Source of the DNA: Nitrospira sp. CR1.3
Lineage (GTDB): Bacteria; Nitrospirota; Nitrospiria; Nitrospirales; Nitrospiraceae
Reading direction: 5' to 3'
Length of the DNA stretch: 40,776 nt
NCBI GenBank assembly: GCA_014055525.1
Contig: WIAH01000024.1
Location: 1 to 40,776 of the forward strand
The notes beneath the pieces are model-generated. The model was not told the origin of the DNA. It worked only from the letters and a program-made list of their open reading frames with translations, and made no database searches. Below, in pieces: positions 31,953 to 40,008 of the stretch (positions are counted from its first letter, which is position 1; each line of letters opens with the position of its first letter). The translations under genes and the position numbers were made by a program.

Positions 31953-32512
31953 GAGCTTGGGGGCGGACTGCACGCGGGGCGTGATCCGTAACGAGTGGAT
32001 GGCTGCGGAAACAGCAGGCGAACCTCCGACGGGTCGTTGAGTCCGGCAAGCAACTGATTGACGGTGTGACCCATGACCGGATGGATCAAGAGAGGATCAA
32101 GCTCGCTGAGCGGCACCAATACGAACCGCCGTTGATGGAGGCGTGGGTGGGGAACGGTCAACCCCGGTTCGTTGATGACTCGATTGCCGTAGAAGAGGAT
32201 ATCGAGGTCAATAGTCCTGGGACCGGAGCGGTTGTCTGCGTCGCGCCCCAACGACCGCTCGATCTCACGAAGGACGGATAGAAGGCTTTGCGGGGTCACG
32301 TCCGTTTCGAGCTGGACGACCCCGTTCAAGAACCAGCCGTCGCCCGGGTTCGCCCCATCGTTCACCGGCTCCGTTTCATAGAGGAGAGAGATGCCTGAAA
32401 CTTGAGAGTGAGGGAGCAGGCTCAGCAGCGTCACCGCGCGGTCGCAGTAGTCGACCCGGTTGCCGACGTTGGACCCGAAGCCGATATAAACAGTCTCGCG
32501 TGGCACGCTCAC
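31949..32512 (-). CDS. folK: HPPK: 2-amino-4-hydroxy-6-hydroxymethyldihydropteridine pyrophosphokinase
   Basis: 187 residues, making the pteridine diphosphate for folate. Motifs are YIGFGSNVGNR, the RDADNRSGPRTIDLDIL block with the two catalytic aspartates, and PHPRLHQRRFVLVPL. The last 20 residues, rich in Pro and Ser, extend past the family. It is the first gene of a folK-panC minus-strand unit. No clear promoter was seen; the word-repeat hairpin at 32514-32590 lies directly upstream. Confidence 0.93.
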   Translation of the reverse strand: MSVPRETVYIGFGSNVGNRVDYCDRAVTLLSLLPHSQVSGISLLYETEPVNDGANPGDGWFLNGVVQLETDVTPQSLLSVLREIERSLGRDADNRSGPRTIDLDILFYGNRVINEPGLTVPHPRLHQRRFVLVPLSELDPLLIHPVMGHTVNQLLAGLNDPSEVRLLFPQPSTRYGSRPACSPPPSS

Positions 32513-32513
32513 C

Positions 32514-32590
32514 TGAGTTCTGAGTTCGGCGTTCTGGGTTCTGAGTCAAGCCAAGTGATCCGCAACTCAGCACTCATAGCTCAGAACTCA
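32514..32590. repeat. Inverted repeat of reiterated GTTCTGAGT words
   Basis: A perfect 11-bp inverted pair, TGAGTTCTGAG (32514-32524) and CTCAGAACTCA (32580-32590), at the ends of a 77-base stretch. Inside, TGAGTTC, GTTCTG and CAACTCAG, GCACTCA recur. It lies between folK and dapL and has no T tract. Confidence 0.7.
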
Positions 32591-32598
32591 CTATTCGG

Positions 32599-33774
32599 TT
32601 AGAAACCCGCCTTCTTGATCCGTTCCACCGCTTCCGCCAATCGCTCCTTCGACGTACAGACCGTCATCCGGATATAACCTTCGCCCGGTGCGCCGAAGCC
32701 ATTACCCGGCGTCGTCACGATGCCGGATTTCTCCAGCAAGTGAGCGGTGAACGAGGCGGAGGAATAGCCCTTCGGGACCGTGACCCAAACATAAAAGGCC
32801 GCGGGAGGCGGATCGACTTCCAACCCGAGCTTTTTCAAACCGGGGACGAGCGTGTCGCGGCGCTCCTGGTAGATCTTCCTGAGTCCATCAGTGACGGAAT
32901 CGTCCAGCCCGAGCGCTGTGATGCCGGCCGCCTGCACCGCCTCGAACACACCGGAATCCAGGTTGCTTTTCACCTTGCCGAGCCCGGCCAGGACGTCCCT
33001 GTGACCGACCGCGAAGCCGAGGCGCCAGCCCGTCATATTGTAGGTCTTGGAGAGTGAGTGGAACTCCACCCCGACGTCCTTGGCTCCCGCGGTTTCGAGG
33101 AAGCTCGATGGGCGCTTGCCGTCGTAGAAAATTTCCGAGTATGCCGCGTCGTGACAGACAATGACGTGATTCTCCTGCGCAAACTCGACGACTCGTTTGA
33201 AGTAGTCTTTGGTCATGATGACGGATGTGGGATTATTCGGCGAATTGAGCCACATCAGCTTGGCTTTCTTTGCGACATCTTTCGGGATCGCCTTCAGGTC
33301 TGGCAGGAAGCCGTTGGCCTTCGTCAGCGGCATGATGTGCGCGATTCCGCCCGAGAAACTCGTGCCCACCGGGTACACCGGATAACCGGGGCTCGGGACG
33401 AGCACCACATCGCCGGGATCAACGAAGGCCAGATGGACATGTCCGATGCCTTCCTTCGACCCAATCAGCGTCAGGACTTCGTTGGCTGGATCGAGCGCCA
33501 CATTGAATCGGCGTTGATACCAATCGGCGACGGCCTTGCGAAACGCCAGCATGCCTTCATACGAAGGGTACTGATGGTGCTTGGGGTTCCTGGCGGCCTG
33601 GGCGAGGCTCTCGATGATGGGAGCGGGCGTGGGCAGGTCCGGATCGCCGATACCGAGATTGATGATGTCCACACCACGCGCGATCGCCTCCTGCTTCATC
33701 TTGTCGATCGCGGCGAACAGATAGGGGGGAAGGGTCTTGATACGATTGGCGACTTCGATGGGAAAACCAGCCAT
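32599..33774 (-). CDS. dapL: LL-diaminopimelate aminotransferase
   Basis: 391 residues, a class-I PLP aminotransferase converting tetrahydrodipicolinate to LL-DAP in one step. The N-terminus NRIKTLPPYLFAAIDKMK with INLGIGDPDLPTP is the form of the DapL/DapC-direct group; NSPNNPTS binds PLP and FHSLSKTYNMTGWRLG has the Schiff-base lysine. AAGGAG precedes the ATG. Unlinked to dapA-dapB (10 kb away) but completing the same route; aspartate or alanine aminotransferase is the alternative reading because the class is closely related. Confidence 0.85.
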   Translation of the reverse strand: MAGFPIEVANRIKTLPPYLFAAIDKMKQEAIARGVDIINLGIGDPDLPTPAPIIESLAQAARNPKHHQYPSYEGMLAFRKAVADWYQRRFNVALDPANEVLTLIGSKEGIGHVHLAFVDPGDVVLVPSPGYPVYPVGTSFSGGIAHIMPLTKANGFLPDLKAIPKDVAKKAKLMWLNSPNNPTSVIMTKDYFKRVVEFAQENHVIVCHDAAYSEIFYDGKRPSSFLETAGAKDVGVEFHSLSKTYNMTGWRLGFAVGHRDVLAGLGKVKSNLDSGVFEAVQAAGITALGLDDSVTDGLRKIYQERRDTLVPGLKKLGLEVDPPPAAFYVWVTVPKGYSSASFTAHLLEKSGIVTTPGNGFGAPGEGYIRMTVCTSKERLAEAVERIKKAGF

Positions 33775-33813
33775 TCAAATGGCTCCTTTCGAGGAATGGT
33801 CCGATGCAAAAAA

Positions 33814-33866
33814 GTTGAACAGTTTGAAAGTTGAGAGTGAACGTTCTCGCTTTTACACTTTTGAAC
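33814..33866. repeat. Imperfect inverted repeat in the dapL upstream gap
   Basis: GTTGAACAGTTTGAAAG (33814-33830) matches the complement of 33850-33866 at 13 of 17 positions. The arms are built of GTT/GAA words, as in the other intergenic repeats here. Confidence 0.5.
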
Positions 33867-33901
33867 TAGGCCATTAGGGTACTTCAGAGAACGGCTGGCA
33901 A

Positions 33902-34585
33902 TCAACGTGGCGGAGCGAGGAGATGACCAATCAACTGATCGGCGATCTGATGCAGACTGGGCAAGTGCGGAGTGGCGGTGGTCTTGACCTCTTGTGCAGC
34001 CATACGCGCCTTTGCGAGATCCGATGAACATTCCCGGCAAAGCGAATCGATGCCGGCCTGTTCCATCTCTAAATGGAATAGGAGCCCGTAGGCTCGGCTG
34101 CCGTGCCGGAACGCCTGTAGTGGCGCTCCGGCTGAGGCCGCCAGCGGCACGCAGTTCTTAGGAAGGTCGAAGACTTCGCCATGCCATTCGAAGACTGCGA
34201 ACGAATCCGGCAGGGTCTTGAAGACCGGATCCTTCCTCGCTTCAGACGTCAAATGAACCGGCGTCATGCCGATTTCCAACGCCTGGCCGGGCCGTACCGT
34301 CGCTCCGAGCGCCTTTGCCATGAACTGGCTGCCAAGACAGACGCCGATCACGGGTTTGCCGGCGAGAAGTGCGGATCGGATGAAGGCCGTCTCTTCGGCG
34401 ATCCAGGGGTCCGGGTCGTTCACCGACATAGGCCCTCCCATCACCATCAGCAGTTCGCCCGAGTCTTTCGGTAACCCGTCTTTCGGGACGAGATAGGATT
34501 CCAACTGTACGTCGCGATTCTGCAAGGCAGTCGCAAAAGCGCCTGGACCTTCGAAGGGAACGTGTTGGAGGCAAACAGCGCGCAT
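33902..34585 (-). CDS. Class-I glutamine amidotransferase-like protein
   Basis: 227 residues, a GATase1-fold protein like the amidotransferase part of GMP synthase. Cys83 sits in the nucleophile elbow GVCLGSQFMAKALG and the dyad is His171-Glu173 in LLFHLEME; EWHGEVFDLP is the family's FxWHxD-like block and MGGPMSV the oxyanion turn. No synthetase domain is fused or adjacent. Members of this stand-alone group include gamma-glutamyl hydrolases and proteins of unknown substrate. The C-terminal 40 residues are helical and outside the fold. Weak ribosome-binding site. Confidence 0.85.
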   Translation of the reverse strand: MRAVCLQHVPFEGPGAFATALQNRDVQLESYLVPKDGLPKDSGELLMVMGGPMSVNDPDPWIAEETAFIRSALLAGKPVIGVCLGSQFMAKALGATVRPGQALEIGMTPVHLTSEARKDPVFKTLPDSFAVFEWHGEVFDLPKNCVPLAASAGAPLQAFRHGSRAYGLLFHLEMEQAGIDSLCRECSSDLAKARMAAQEVKTTATPHLPSLHQIADQLIGHLLAPPR

Positions 34586-34879
34586 CGACTCCTCTACGGG
34601 ATCGAACCAGGTTTCTTGTATCTGAGAAATAGCGTGAATCGGGTCGCTACTTCAAGCCAGGGGGCGCGGCGATGCTCGCTGCAATTCGGGGCATTCGCGC
34701 CGACATCACCTACTTCGGGTAAGGCTCGCCGTTACTGTACTGTGGTGACCCGCATTCGCGTCAGGCGGGAGCAGTAGCCATAGCGTGGATGTGGATGTGG
34801 AGAATAATGTCAAGGGCCATCAAGTCATGATCGCGCTCCCTGCTGGCCGTTCGACTGTGACTGCGCTACAATCTCTTTC
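34586..34879. other. Intergenic stretch, no gene seen
   Basis: About 290 bases between divergent genes. GTGGATGTGGATGTGG (around 34784-34800) is a short tandem word. No terminator or RNA gene is recognised; the -10 of the downstream gene is at its right edge. Confidence 0.4.
34867..34872 (+). promoter_or_regulatory. Leaderless -10 of the 34880 gene
   Basis: GC-TACAAT with the hexamer at 34867-34872, ending seven bases before the ATG at 34880. No Shine-Dalgarno sequence and no good -35 is present, so transcription would begin at the start codon. Confidence 0.45.
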
Positions 34880-35713
34880 ATGAAGCAACAGATCAAGAAC
34901 GTGGAGGATCTCCGCTGGCTGTTAGGTCACACGGGGGGATTCCGAGGCGGCTATGTGACCGACGTGCAGATGTCCAAGCGGCGGCTGTTCGACGAAGGGT
35001 CAGCCCGCGAGGTGCTGGCGGACACTATGGTCACGGTCGTGGTGCGCTATCGCCTGCGCCAGATGGAACGGGTGGCGAAACTCACCATGATGGGTGTGAC
35101 CGATTTTTCCATATTCGAACAGGAAGGCGCCGACTGCTCCTCCTTGGGCGTGATCCAGGCCGAATGTACAGCGGGAAAATTGCGTTTTTGGTTCGATCCG
35201 CAAGGCGAACTCTATGTCGTATGCGACGAAGCGCAGGTGGAGGAAGTGGCGATGCCGTTCCGTGACGAGCTTGCGCACGCGCAAGCGGCTCAATGGACGT
35301 TCCAAAGTCCGGTGGCCCACTGGCCGACGGTGGAATGGCTCCTGGAAGGATTGGATGGCGCCGGCCTGCCCTGTACATGGAAGAAGGGGAAGGCGGCGAA
35401 TCGTCGTCAGCCCGCCGTTCAATGGGAAGGAGAACTGATCCCGGCATTAGGCGCAAACGAAGCAGACTGCGGCAGCGTGCGCGTCATGCTCTACGGCCCG
35501 CTCGACGGGCCGGGATTCGGGATCGTTCTGCATGTCACGGGGACGCAGAGTCGGGCGGCTTGCCGCATCTTCTCCTGCGCGGCTGATCTGCTCGCGCGAC
35601 ATTTTTCGGGCCAGTGTCTCGTAGGAAACACGATTATTCCCGGCGGTGAATGGATGAATTGGAAATCGCTGGAACACCAACGAGGGATGGGAAACGAAAG
35701 GATCGAAGAGTAG
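34880..35713 (+). CDS. Hypothetical protein, 277 aa
   Basis: 277 residues, soluble, no signal peptide. It appears to contain two alternating alpha/beta halves: residues about 1-140 (VEDLRWLLGHTGGFRGGYVTD; VTVVVRYRL; LTMMGVTDFSIFEQEGADCSS; LRFWFDPQGELYVVCDEAQVEEV) and 150-260 (WPTVEWLLEGLDGAGLPCTWKKG; SVRVMLYGPLDGPGFGIVLHV). No family is recognised. Nine-odd acidic residues cluster at the C-terminus. It is convergent with the methyltransferase gene, their stops one base apart. Confidence 0.6.
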   Translation: MKQQIKNVEDLRWLLGHTGGFRGGYVTDVQMSKRRLFDEGSAREVLADTMVTVVVRYRLRQMERVAKLTMMGVTDFSIFEQEGADCSSLGVIQAECTAGKLRFWFDPQGELYVVCDEAQVEEVAMPFRDELAHAQAAQWTFQSPVAHWPTVEWLLEGLDGAGLPCTWKKGKAANRRQPAVQWEGELIPALGANEADCGSVRVMLYGPLDGPGFGIVLHVTGTQSRAACRIFSCAADLLARHFSGQCLVGNTIIPGGEWMNWKSLEHQRGMGNERIEE

Positions 35714-35714
35714 C

Positions 35715-36425
35715 TTAAGCGAGGGCTTCCTCGGAGTGACCGGTGGCGCGACTTTCGCTGCTGTGGGAGAAGACCGTTGTTCCGTTGATATGGCTCATCC
35801 CCTTCTCGTGCTTGCGGTTCACACATTCCACTAACGCCCAGAGGTGGAGAGGATTGACGTTCTGTTTGCGGGCGACGTGGAGGCTTGTGCCTTCCAGGAC
35901 GGTGTTCAACGACAGGTCCGTTCGCCAGCCCAGGTGTTTGGTCAGCGGCGAGATCACTTTTTCCACCGCCGCGATCACCTTATTCCCGTTGCTGAAATGA
36001 TTGAGCATGATGATGCGGCCGCCGGGACGGCAGACGCGGATCATTTCATTGACGACCTTCCGGTAGTCGGGGACAGCCGTCACGACATAGGCGGCGACAA
36101 CCGTGTCGAAGCTGTCGTCCTCGAATTCCATGGCGCCGGCATCCATGCGGTGGATCGTCACATGGTCCATCCGGTGCTCGCTCGTTCGCTTCTTCGCAAC
36201 TTCCAACATGCCTTCAGAGAAATCAATTGCGACGATCCGGCAGTGGCGGGGATACATCGGCAGGGCCAGCCCGGTTCCGACGCCCACTTCAAGGATGCGT
36301 TCCTGCGGCTGGACGTTCAGGTTCCGGATGGCGGATTCACGCCCTTCGTGAAAGACCTTTCCGAAAATCTTGTCGTAGACTCCGGCGTAGGACGTGTACA
36401 CCCGCTCGATTTTGTGCAAATCCAT
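35715..36425 (-). CDS. SAM-dependent methyltransferase, PmtA-like
   Basis: 236 residues from ATG 36425, which has GGAGG five bases upstream; ATG 36596 would add 57 unrelated residues. The N-terminus YTSYAGVYDKIFGKVFHEGRE followed by ILEVGVGTGLALPMYP, IVAIDFSEGMLEVAKKR, RMDAGAMEFEDDSFDTVVAAYVVTAVPD and PGGRIIMLNHFS in order is the pattern of Rhodobacter-type phosphatidylethanolamine N-methyltransferases, which methylate lipids. A ubiquinone/menaquinone methyltransferase (UbiE) is the main alternative. A C-terminal histidine/serine-rich tail (about 25 residues) is extra. Confidence 0.8.
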   Translation of the reverse strand: MDLHKIERVYTSYAGVYDKIFGKVFHEGRESAIRNLNVQPQERILEVGVGTGLALPMYPRHCRIVAIDFSEGMLEVAKKRTSEHRMDHVTIHRMDAGAMEFEDDSFDTVVAAYVVTAVPDYRKVVNEMIRVCRPGGRIIMLNHFSNGNKVIAAVEKVISPLTKHLGWRTDLSLNTVLEGTSLHVARKQNVNPLHLWALVECVNRKHEKGMSHINGTTVFSHSSESRATGHSEEALA

Positions 36426-36694
36426 GGTACCTCCAACCCACATTTCATGTGTCCTGCCCACCCCGAAGAGCAGGGATGAACCGCCGACGAGTTCGATGGG
36501 TTCTATCGTTATGATGGCGGAGCGCCTGAAATGGAGCGAGGGACCCGCCTGAATCGAAACAGGCGCTACAATATCCAACTCGCGGGGTTGAGTCAACAGA
36601 ATCTTCTCTGTCTCCGAAGGGATAAAATCGAGAAATCCGCGCGGTCGTTGAGCAGGCTTGATTCAGCGTCAGAAGCTGTGGGATAGGTACGAAC

Positions 36695-37315
36695 ATGTTT
36701 CTGGCAGGGCTGTTTGCCGCGGTCTTGTTCCTCGGCCTGATTCTCGGAGACTGGCTCTACTTCGTCCGTCTGACCCCCGACGCGATCCGCTACGGGTGCG
36801 GGGTTGCGCGAAGCCGCGACCAGTTCCCTTCGAACGGCATGGACCGCTTGAGCCGGCGATTCGATACGAACGGGGTGTTGTCGCTCCCGCACGGAATCGC
36901 CCGGTACTATCCGGATCTCGGCCAGATTGCCATTCGCCCGCAGTATCATCTCTTTTCCATGAGTTTCCGGACGGCTTGGCCGATAAAGGGATTGATCCAT
37001 CTTTCCCAGGAGGCCACGACAGACTCGGCGCTTTGCGTCAAGCGAATCCCCTGGTCCTCCGCCATTATCACCCTCGTCTGGTTCCTGCTCGTCAGTCTCG
37101 GGACGGTCGCCTTCCTGGTCGTCTATGCGGTGCAGGGCGGGTTCAATTCGTTGACCGGAATCCTCATGGGGGCCGGCATTCTCGGAATCGGCCTGCTGGT
37201 CCTCGCCTTCGGCGTCGTGACCGTCCTGTTCTCCTACCGGCTGGAAAACAGCCGCCTGATGAAGGTCTACAGTGAGCTTCTCGCCGTCGCCGACGGAGCC
37301 GCTGTTACGATGTAA
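36695..37315 (+). CDS. Hypothetical three-helix membrane protein
   Basis: 206 residues. A first helix at 1-22 (MFLAGLFAAVLFLGLILGDW), a soluble stretch of about 95 residues with mixed charge, and two helices at 121-146 and 153-180, then a short tail. No family is recognised. Upstream, a TACAAT (36567-36572) exists but is 122 bases from the ATG. Its 3' end overlaps the convergent gene's end by 11 bases. Confidence 0.6.
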   Translation: MFLAGLFAAVLFLGLILGDWLYFVRLTPDAIRYGCGVARSRDQFPSNGMDRLSRRFDTNGVLSLPHGIARYYPDLGQIAIRPQYHLFSMSFRTAWPIKGLIHLSQEATTDSALCVKRIPWSSAIITLVWFLLVSLGTVAFLVVYAVQGGFNSLTGILMGAGILGIGLLVLAFGVVTVLFSYRLENSRLMKVYSELLAVADGAAVTM

Positions 37316-37649
37316 ACAGGCTCAGAAACTGATCGTACTCCGCGGGAAGATTGAGGCGAGTCCGGTCGCGCGCGAGACCGGCAATGATGCCGCGATGCTT
37401 CTTGCTGAGGCCGGATGTTTCGAAGGCTTGCCGGAATTGAGCCCATTTCAGGGCTGAATCGGCGGCGACCCGCGTTAGTTCATCCTTCGGCATCGCATGA
37501 AGGGCCGTGGTGAGGGCGCGAATCGCTTTTTCCACGCTTTCATAGGGAGGCGCAAGGTTGAGCCGGGCATAGAAGGTTTCCAGATGAGATCGGAACTCTT
37601 CGCGGAGTCCCTGAATCGATTCGGAGACGGGGGAAGTGGGTTCAGGCAT
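37305..37649 (-). CDS. Hypothetical small helical protein, 114 aa
   Basis: 114 residues, soluble and apparently all-helical: SIQGLREEFRSHLETFYARLN, a second helix around ESVEKAIRALTTALHAM, and a last helical part (SALKWAQFRQAFETSG). No signal or cysteine. Family unknown to me. It is divergent from the lipoprotein at 37746, with a palindrome in between. Confidence 0.55.
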   Translation of the reverse strand: MPEPTSPVSESIQGLREEFRSHLETFYARLNLAPPYESVEKAIRALTTALHAMPKDELTRVAADSALKWAQFRQAFETSGLSKKHRGIIAGLARDRTRLNLPAEYDQFLSLFTS

Positions 37650-37662
37650 CGTGATCGAACGG

Positions 37663-37677
37663 ATGATACGGTATCAT
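37663..37677. promoter_or_regulatory. Perfect 15-bp palindrome, operator-like
   Basis: ATGATAC-G-GTATCAT, exact on both arms, in the 96-base gap between divergent genes at 37649 and 37746. Its right arm coincides with a possible -10 (TATCAT, 37672-37677). Confidence 0.5.
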
Positions 37678-37745
37678 GGTTCTTTGAGACAACAGGGAGA
37701 GGATGTCTACATGAGCGCAATGTCGGAGTTCATAGGAGGTTCTGT

Positions 37746-38231
37746 ATGAGAAGGATGCAGTTGGCAGTCTTGTCACTGGCAGGAGTGTTGGCAATGGCCG
37801 GGTGTTCGTCCCCCCATCACCACCGCGGGATGATGGAAGGCGGCAAGAGCGAGGCGTATTGGCAGAAGGGACAGCAGGACATGGCGGCCTTGATCGACAG
37901 GACGGTGAAGGATCAGGAGAAGGCGAAGCAGGTCAAAGCCATTGTCGGAGACATCGTCACAGAGCTGAAATCAGGGCGGGAGCAGGAGCGTGCCTATCAC
38001 CGCCAGCTCTATACGCTGAATGCCAGCTATACAGCCGCTCCCGAAGACTTCACCAAGATCCTCGATGAGGGGAACAATCAGCGAATGCGGACCTCGGCGA
38101 AGATTCTGAGCCTGCGGTTCAAGATGAAAGACCTGATGACCGCCGATGAATGGAAGGCTTTGTCCGACCAGATGCTCTCCTACAGCAGCAAGTATCAGCA
38201 CGGGGGTGCAGGAGCGAAGACGGGGTACTAA
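37746..38231 (+). CDS. Helical periplasmic lipoprotein, 161 aa
   Basis: 161 residues from ATG 37746, with AGGAGG six bases upstream. The signal MRRMQLAVLSLAGVLAMAGC gives lipidated Cys20; SSPHHHRGMMEGG adds a His/Met-rich segment that could bind metal. The rest is helical and charged (QDMAALIDRTVKDQEKAKQVKA; REQERAYHRQLYTLNASYTAA; LSLRFKMKDLMTADEWKALS), recalling the CpxP/Spy-type periplasmic proteins but without clear LTxxQ motifs. Monocistronic, with a hairpin-forming repeat after the stop. Confidence 0.75.
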   Translation: MRRMQLAVLSLAGVLAMAGCSSPHHHRGMMEGGKSEAYWQKGQQDMAALIDRTVKDQEKAKQVKAIVGDIVTELKSGREQERAYHRQLYTLNASYTAAPEDFTKILDEGNNQRMRTSAKILSLRFKMKDLMTADEWKALSDQMLSYSSKYQHGGAGAKTGY

Positions 38232-38243
38232 CAGGGAAGGTTA

Positions 38244-38308
38244 AGGTTGGGCTAAGGTTGAGTGGATCACGAATAGTATCTCCTCAGCCTCGACCTTGAC
38301 CTCAACCT
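38244..38308. repeat. Imperfect inverted repeat of AAGGTTGAG words between convergent genes
   Basis: Left arm AGGTTGGGCTAAGGTTGAG (38244-38262) and right arm CTCGACCTTGACCTCAACCT (38289-38308) pair with a few mismatches. The right arm enters the last codons of the propeller gene. Likely a bidirectional hairpin at the ends of both transcripts; no long T tract. Confidence 0.6.
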
Positions 38309-39333
38309 GGTCCTGAAGGCGCGGCCTTAAGCGGGACGGACACCCAGGTCGCGCCGGCGTCGATCGAACGATAGAGCCCGCTTCCGTTCGTGCCGGCGTA
38401 CAATGTCTGGACGTTCCTCGGTGCCATCGCGAGGGCCCGCACGTTGAGCGTGACAAGTCCCTGATTCATCGCCTGCCAGGTTTTTCCGCTATCTGTGGTT
38501 TTCCAGACTCCGCCGGGCCCGCCGATATAGATGATGCCGGGCTCGCGGGGGTGGACCACGATGGAGCTGATAAACGGATCGTGAAGCGACTGTCCGATTC
38601 GTTCCCAGCGCTCGCCCTTGTCGGCTGTGCGAAATAATCCCTTGGTCGTGCCGGCGTACACCACATCAGGATTCGTCCGGTCGATCTCGATCGCGTTGAC
38701 GCCGAGTGCCATGGAGGCCATCAGTTCGCTTTCGGGGATCAGTCCGTTGTTGACTTTTTTCCAAGACATCGCTGCGTCGTCAGAACGGTAGATGCCGCCG
38801 GTGGTTCCTCCATAGAGAATCGTCGGATCCTTCTCGTTGATCGCGATTGAAGTGACGATGTGAACCTCCTTCATGCCGTTCATCCGCTCTTCCCACTCAC
38901 GGCCCGCATCTTTCGTGTAGAAGGCGCCGACGGTCGTCGCCGCGTAGATTTTCTCGCTCAGCGCCGGATGAAACACGAATTGATTCACGAAGGAGACGTG
39001 CTCTTTCAATCCCACATTGTGCGGGAGCCAATGCTGGCCGCCGTCGGGACTCTTGTAGACGGCGTCTCCCATTGTGCCGGCATAGATGGTCGCGGGCAGC
39101 TGCGGGTCGATCGCCACGGTCGTCACACGTCTCGCGCTGAAGCTGGGGAACTTCTCCCATGTGCCGCCTCCGTCGCGCGACTTGTAGACCGCATCGTTCG
39201 TCGCCACGTAGAGGATGTTCGGATTCGTCGGGTGCAGCGCGATGGACACGACGGCCTCGCTGTCCTTCTGGCAGCCAAGACAAGAGAGCAGCAGAGCCAG
39301 CGATGCGCATTGCGCGACGGTTCGAAATAACAT
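38302..39333 (-). CDS. Asp-box/BNR-repeat beta-propeller lipoprotein
   Basis: 343 residues from ATG 39333, with lipidated cysteine in the sequence LALLLSCLGC; the in-frame ATG 39465 is upstream of the signal. The body has seven regularly spaced Asp-box-like turns: SRDGGGTWEKF, SPDGGQHWLPH, TKDAGREWEER, SDDAAMSWKKV, TADKGERWERI, TTDSGKTWQAM and SIDAGATWVSV, each preceded by a strand such as ILYVATNDAVYK or TLYAGTNGSGLYR. Seven repeats predict a seven-bladed propeller, as in the Ycf48/sortilin-like and sialidase-like superfamily. No catalytic sialidase residues are apparent. It is an anchored periplasmic or outer-membrane binding protein; its ligand is unknown. Confidence 0.85.
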   Translation of the reverse strand: MLFRTVAQCASLALLLSCLGCQKDSEAVVSIALHPTNPNILYVATNDAVYKSRDGGGTWEKFPSFSARRVTTVAIDPQLPATIYAGTMGDAVYKSPDGGQHWLPHNVGLKEHVSFVNQFVFHPALSEKIYAATTVGAFYTKDAGREWEERMNGMKEVHIVTSIAINEKDPTILYGGTTGGIYRSDDAAMSWKKVNNGLIPESELMASMALGVNAIEIDRTNPDVVYAGTTKGLFRTADKGERWERIGQSLHDPFISSIVVHPREPGIIYIGGPGGVWKTTDSGKTWQAMNQGLVTLNVRALAMAPRNVQTLYAGTNGSGLYRSIDAGATWVSVPLKAAPSGPG

Positions 39334-39750
39334 GGGTGGGGGCAGACCTAAACACAGGGATTGGAGGGGAGTCAAGGGAATGGTCCGTCTGCCGCCTTCG
39401 CTCAAGCCTGGACCTTGTTGGCCGCTGTTCACCTTGTTCACGCTTGGCGCCGCAACTGGTTCCATTTCACGCGCGCGTGAATGGACCTGCGAACAGCGCC
39501 GCCACCTGCCAAGATCAGGATGCGTGAACTCGGTGTCAGCGGAAACACAAGGCCCAATGGCCGCTCAGGCGACAGACCGACCGCAGGTAGAGTGCCGGCT
39601 TCGGCACAGTCGCGCGAGAGGCATTTCATCCCTACATTGTTAGCGAAGAGAGGGCTGGACCAGTTAGCGGAGGAAAGTAGAATGTCCCTATTTTTTCCTC
39701 CACGCCGCTGATTTCCGACGTTAGATCGCCTTGGGGCACACGACAGATCC
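39334..39750. other. Intergenic region without a supported gene
   Basis: About 420 bases between the propeller gene and the toxin-antitoxin promoter. A plus-strand frame at 39481-39711 exists but is arginine-rich, lacks a ribosome-binding site and has no recognisable domain. No terminator or RNA gene is recognised. Confidence 0.4.
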
Positions 39751-39786
39751 TTGCATGGCCACGTCCAATGTGTTACATCGTAGCAC
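39751..39786 (+). promoter_or_regulatory. Promoter and operator of the RHH/PIN pair
   Basis: TTGCAT (39751-39756), a 17-base spacer and TACATC (39774-39779), seven bases before the ATG at 39787, so the transcript would be leaderless. A near-perfect inverted repeat GTGTTAC-ATC-GTAGCAC (39770-39786; six of seven pairs) covers the -10 and start, where an RHH dimer would repress its own genes. Confidence 0.65.
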
Positions 39787-40008
39787 ATGAAGACATCGAC
39801 AATCACCATCCGCCTGGACGCCAAGATTCAGCGTGAACTGGATCGCCTGAGCCGCCGGTTGGGACGCAGCCGCAGCGACATCGTTCGCGACGCCGTGAGA
39901 CGGCAGGTCGCGCTGCTACGATTTGAGCGGTCGCGCCGCGCATTGCTGCCCCTCGCCGAGGCGCAGGGCATCCTCACCGACGAGGACGTGTTTCGCATCG
40001 TGTCGTGA
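39787..40008 (+). CDS. Ribbon-helix-helix antitoxin
   Basis: 73 residues. The N-terminal strand TSTITIRLD (residues 3-11) and two helices, to about residue 42 (QRELDRLSRRLGRSRSDIVRDAV), are the CopG/MetJ-type ribbon-helix-helix fold, which binds DNA as dimers through the strand. The C-terminal 30 residues (LPLAEAQGILTDEDVFRI) are the part expected to cover the toxin. Together with the operator over its own -10 this fits an autoregulated antitoxin. Coupled to the toxin by a GTGA overlap (40005-40008). Confidence 0.88.
   Translation: MKTSTITIRLDAKIQRELDRLSRRLGRSRSDIVRDAVRRQVALLRFERSRRALLPLAEAQGILTDEDVFRIVS

Noticed and set aside
39481..39711. Plus-strand frame of 76 codons
   Set aside because: Arginine-rich, no ribosome-binding site and no recognisable domain; left as intergenic.
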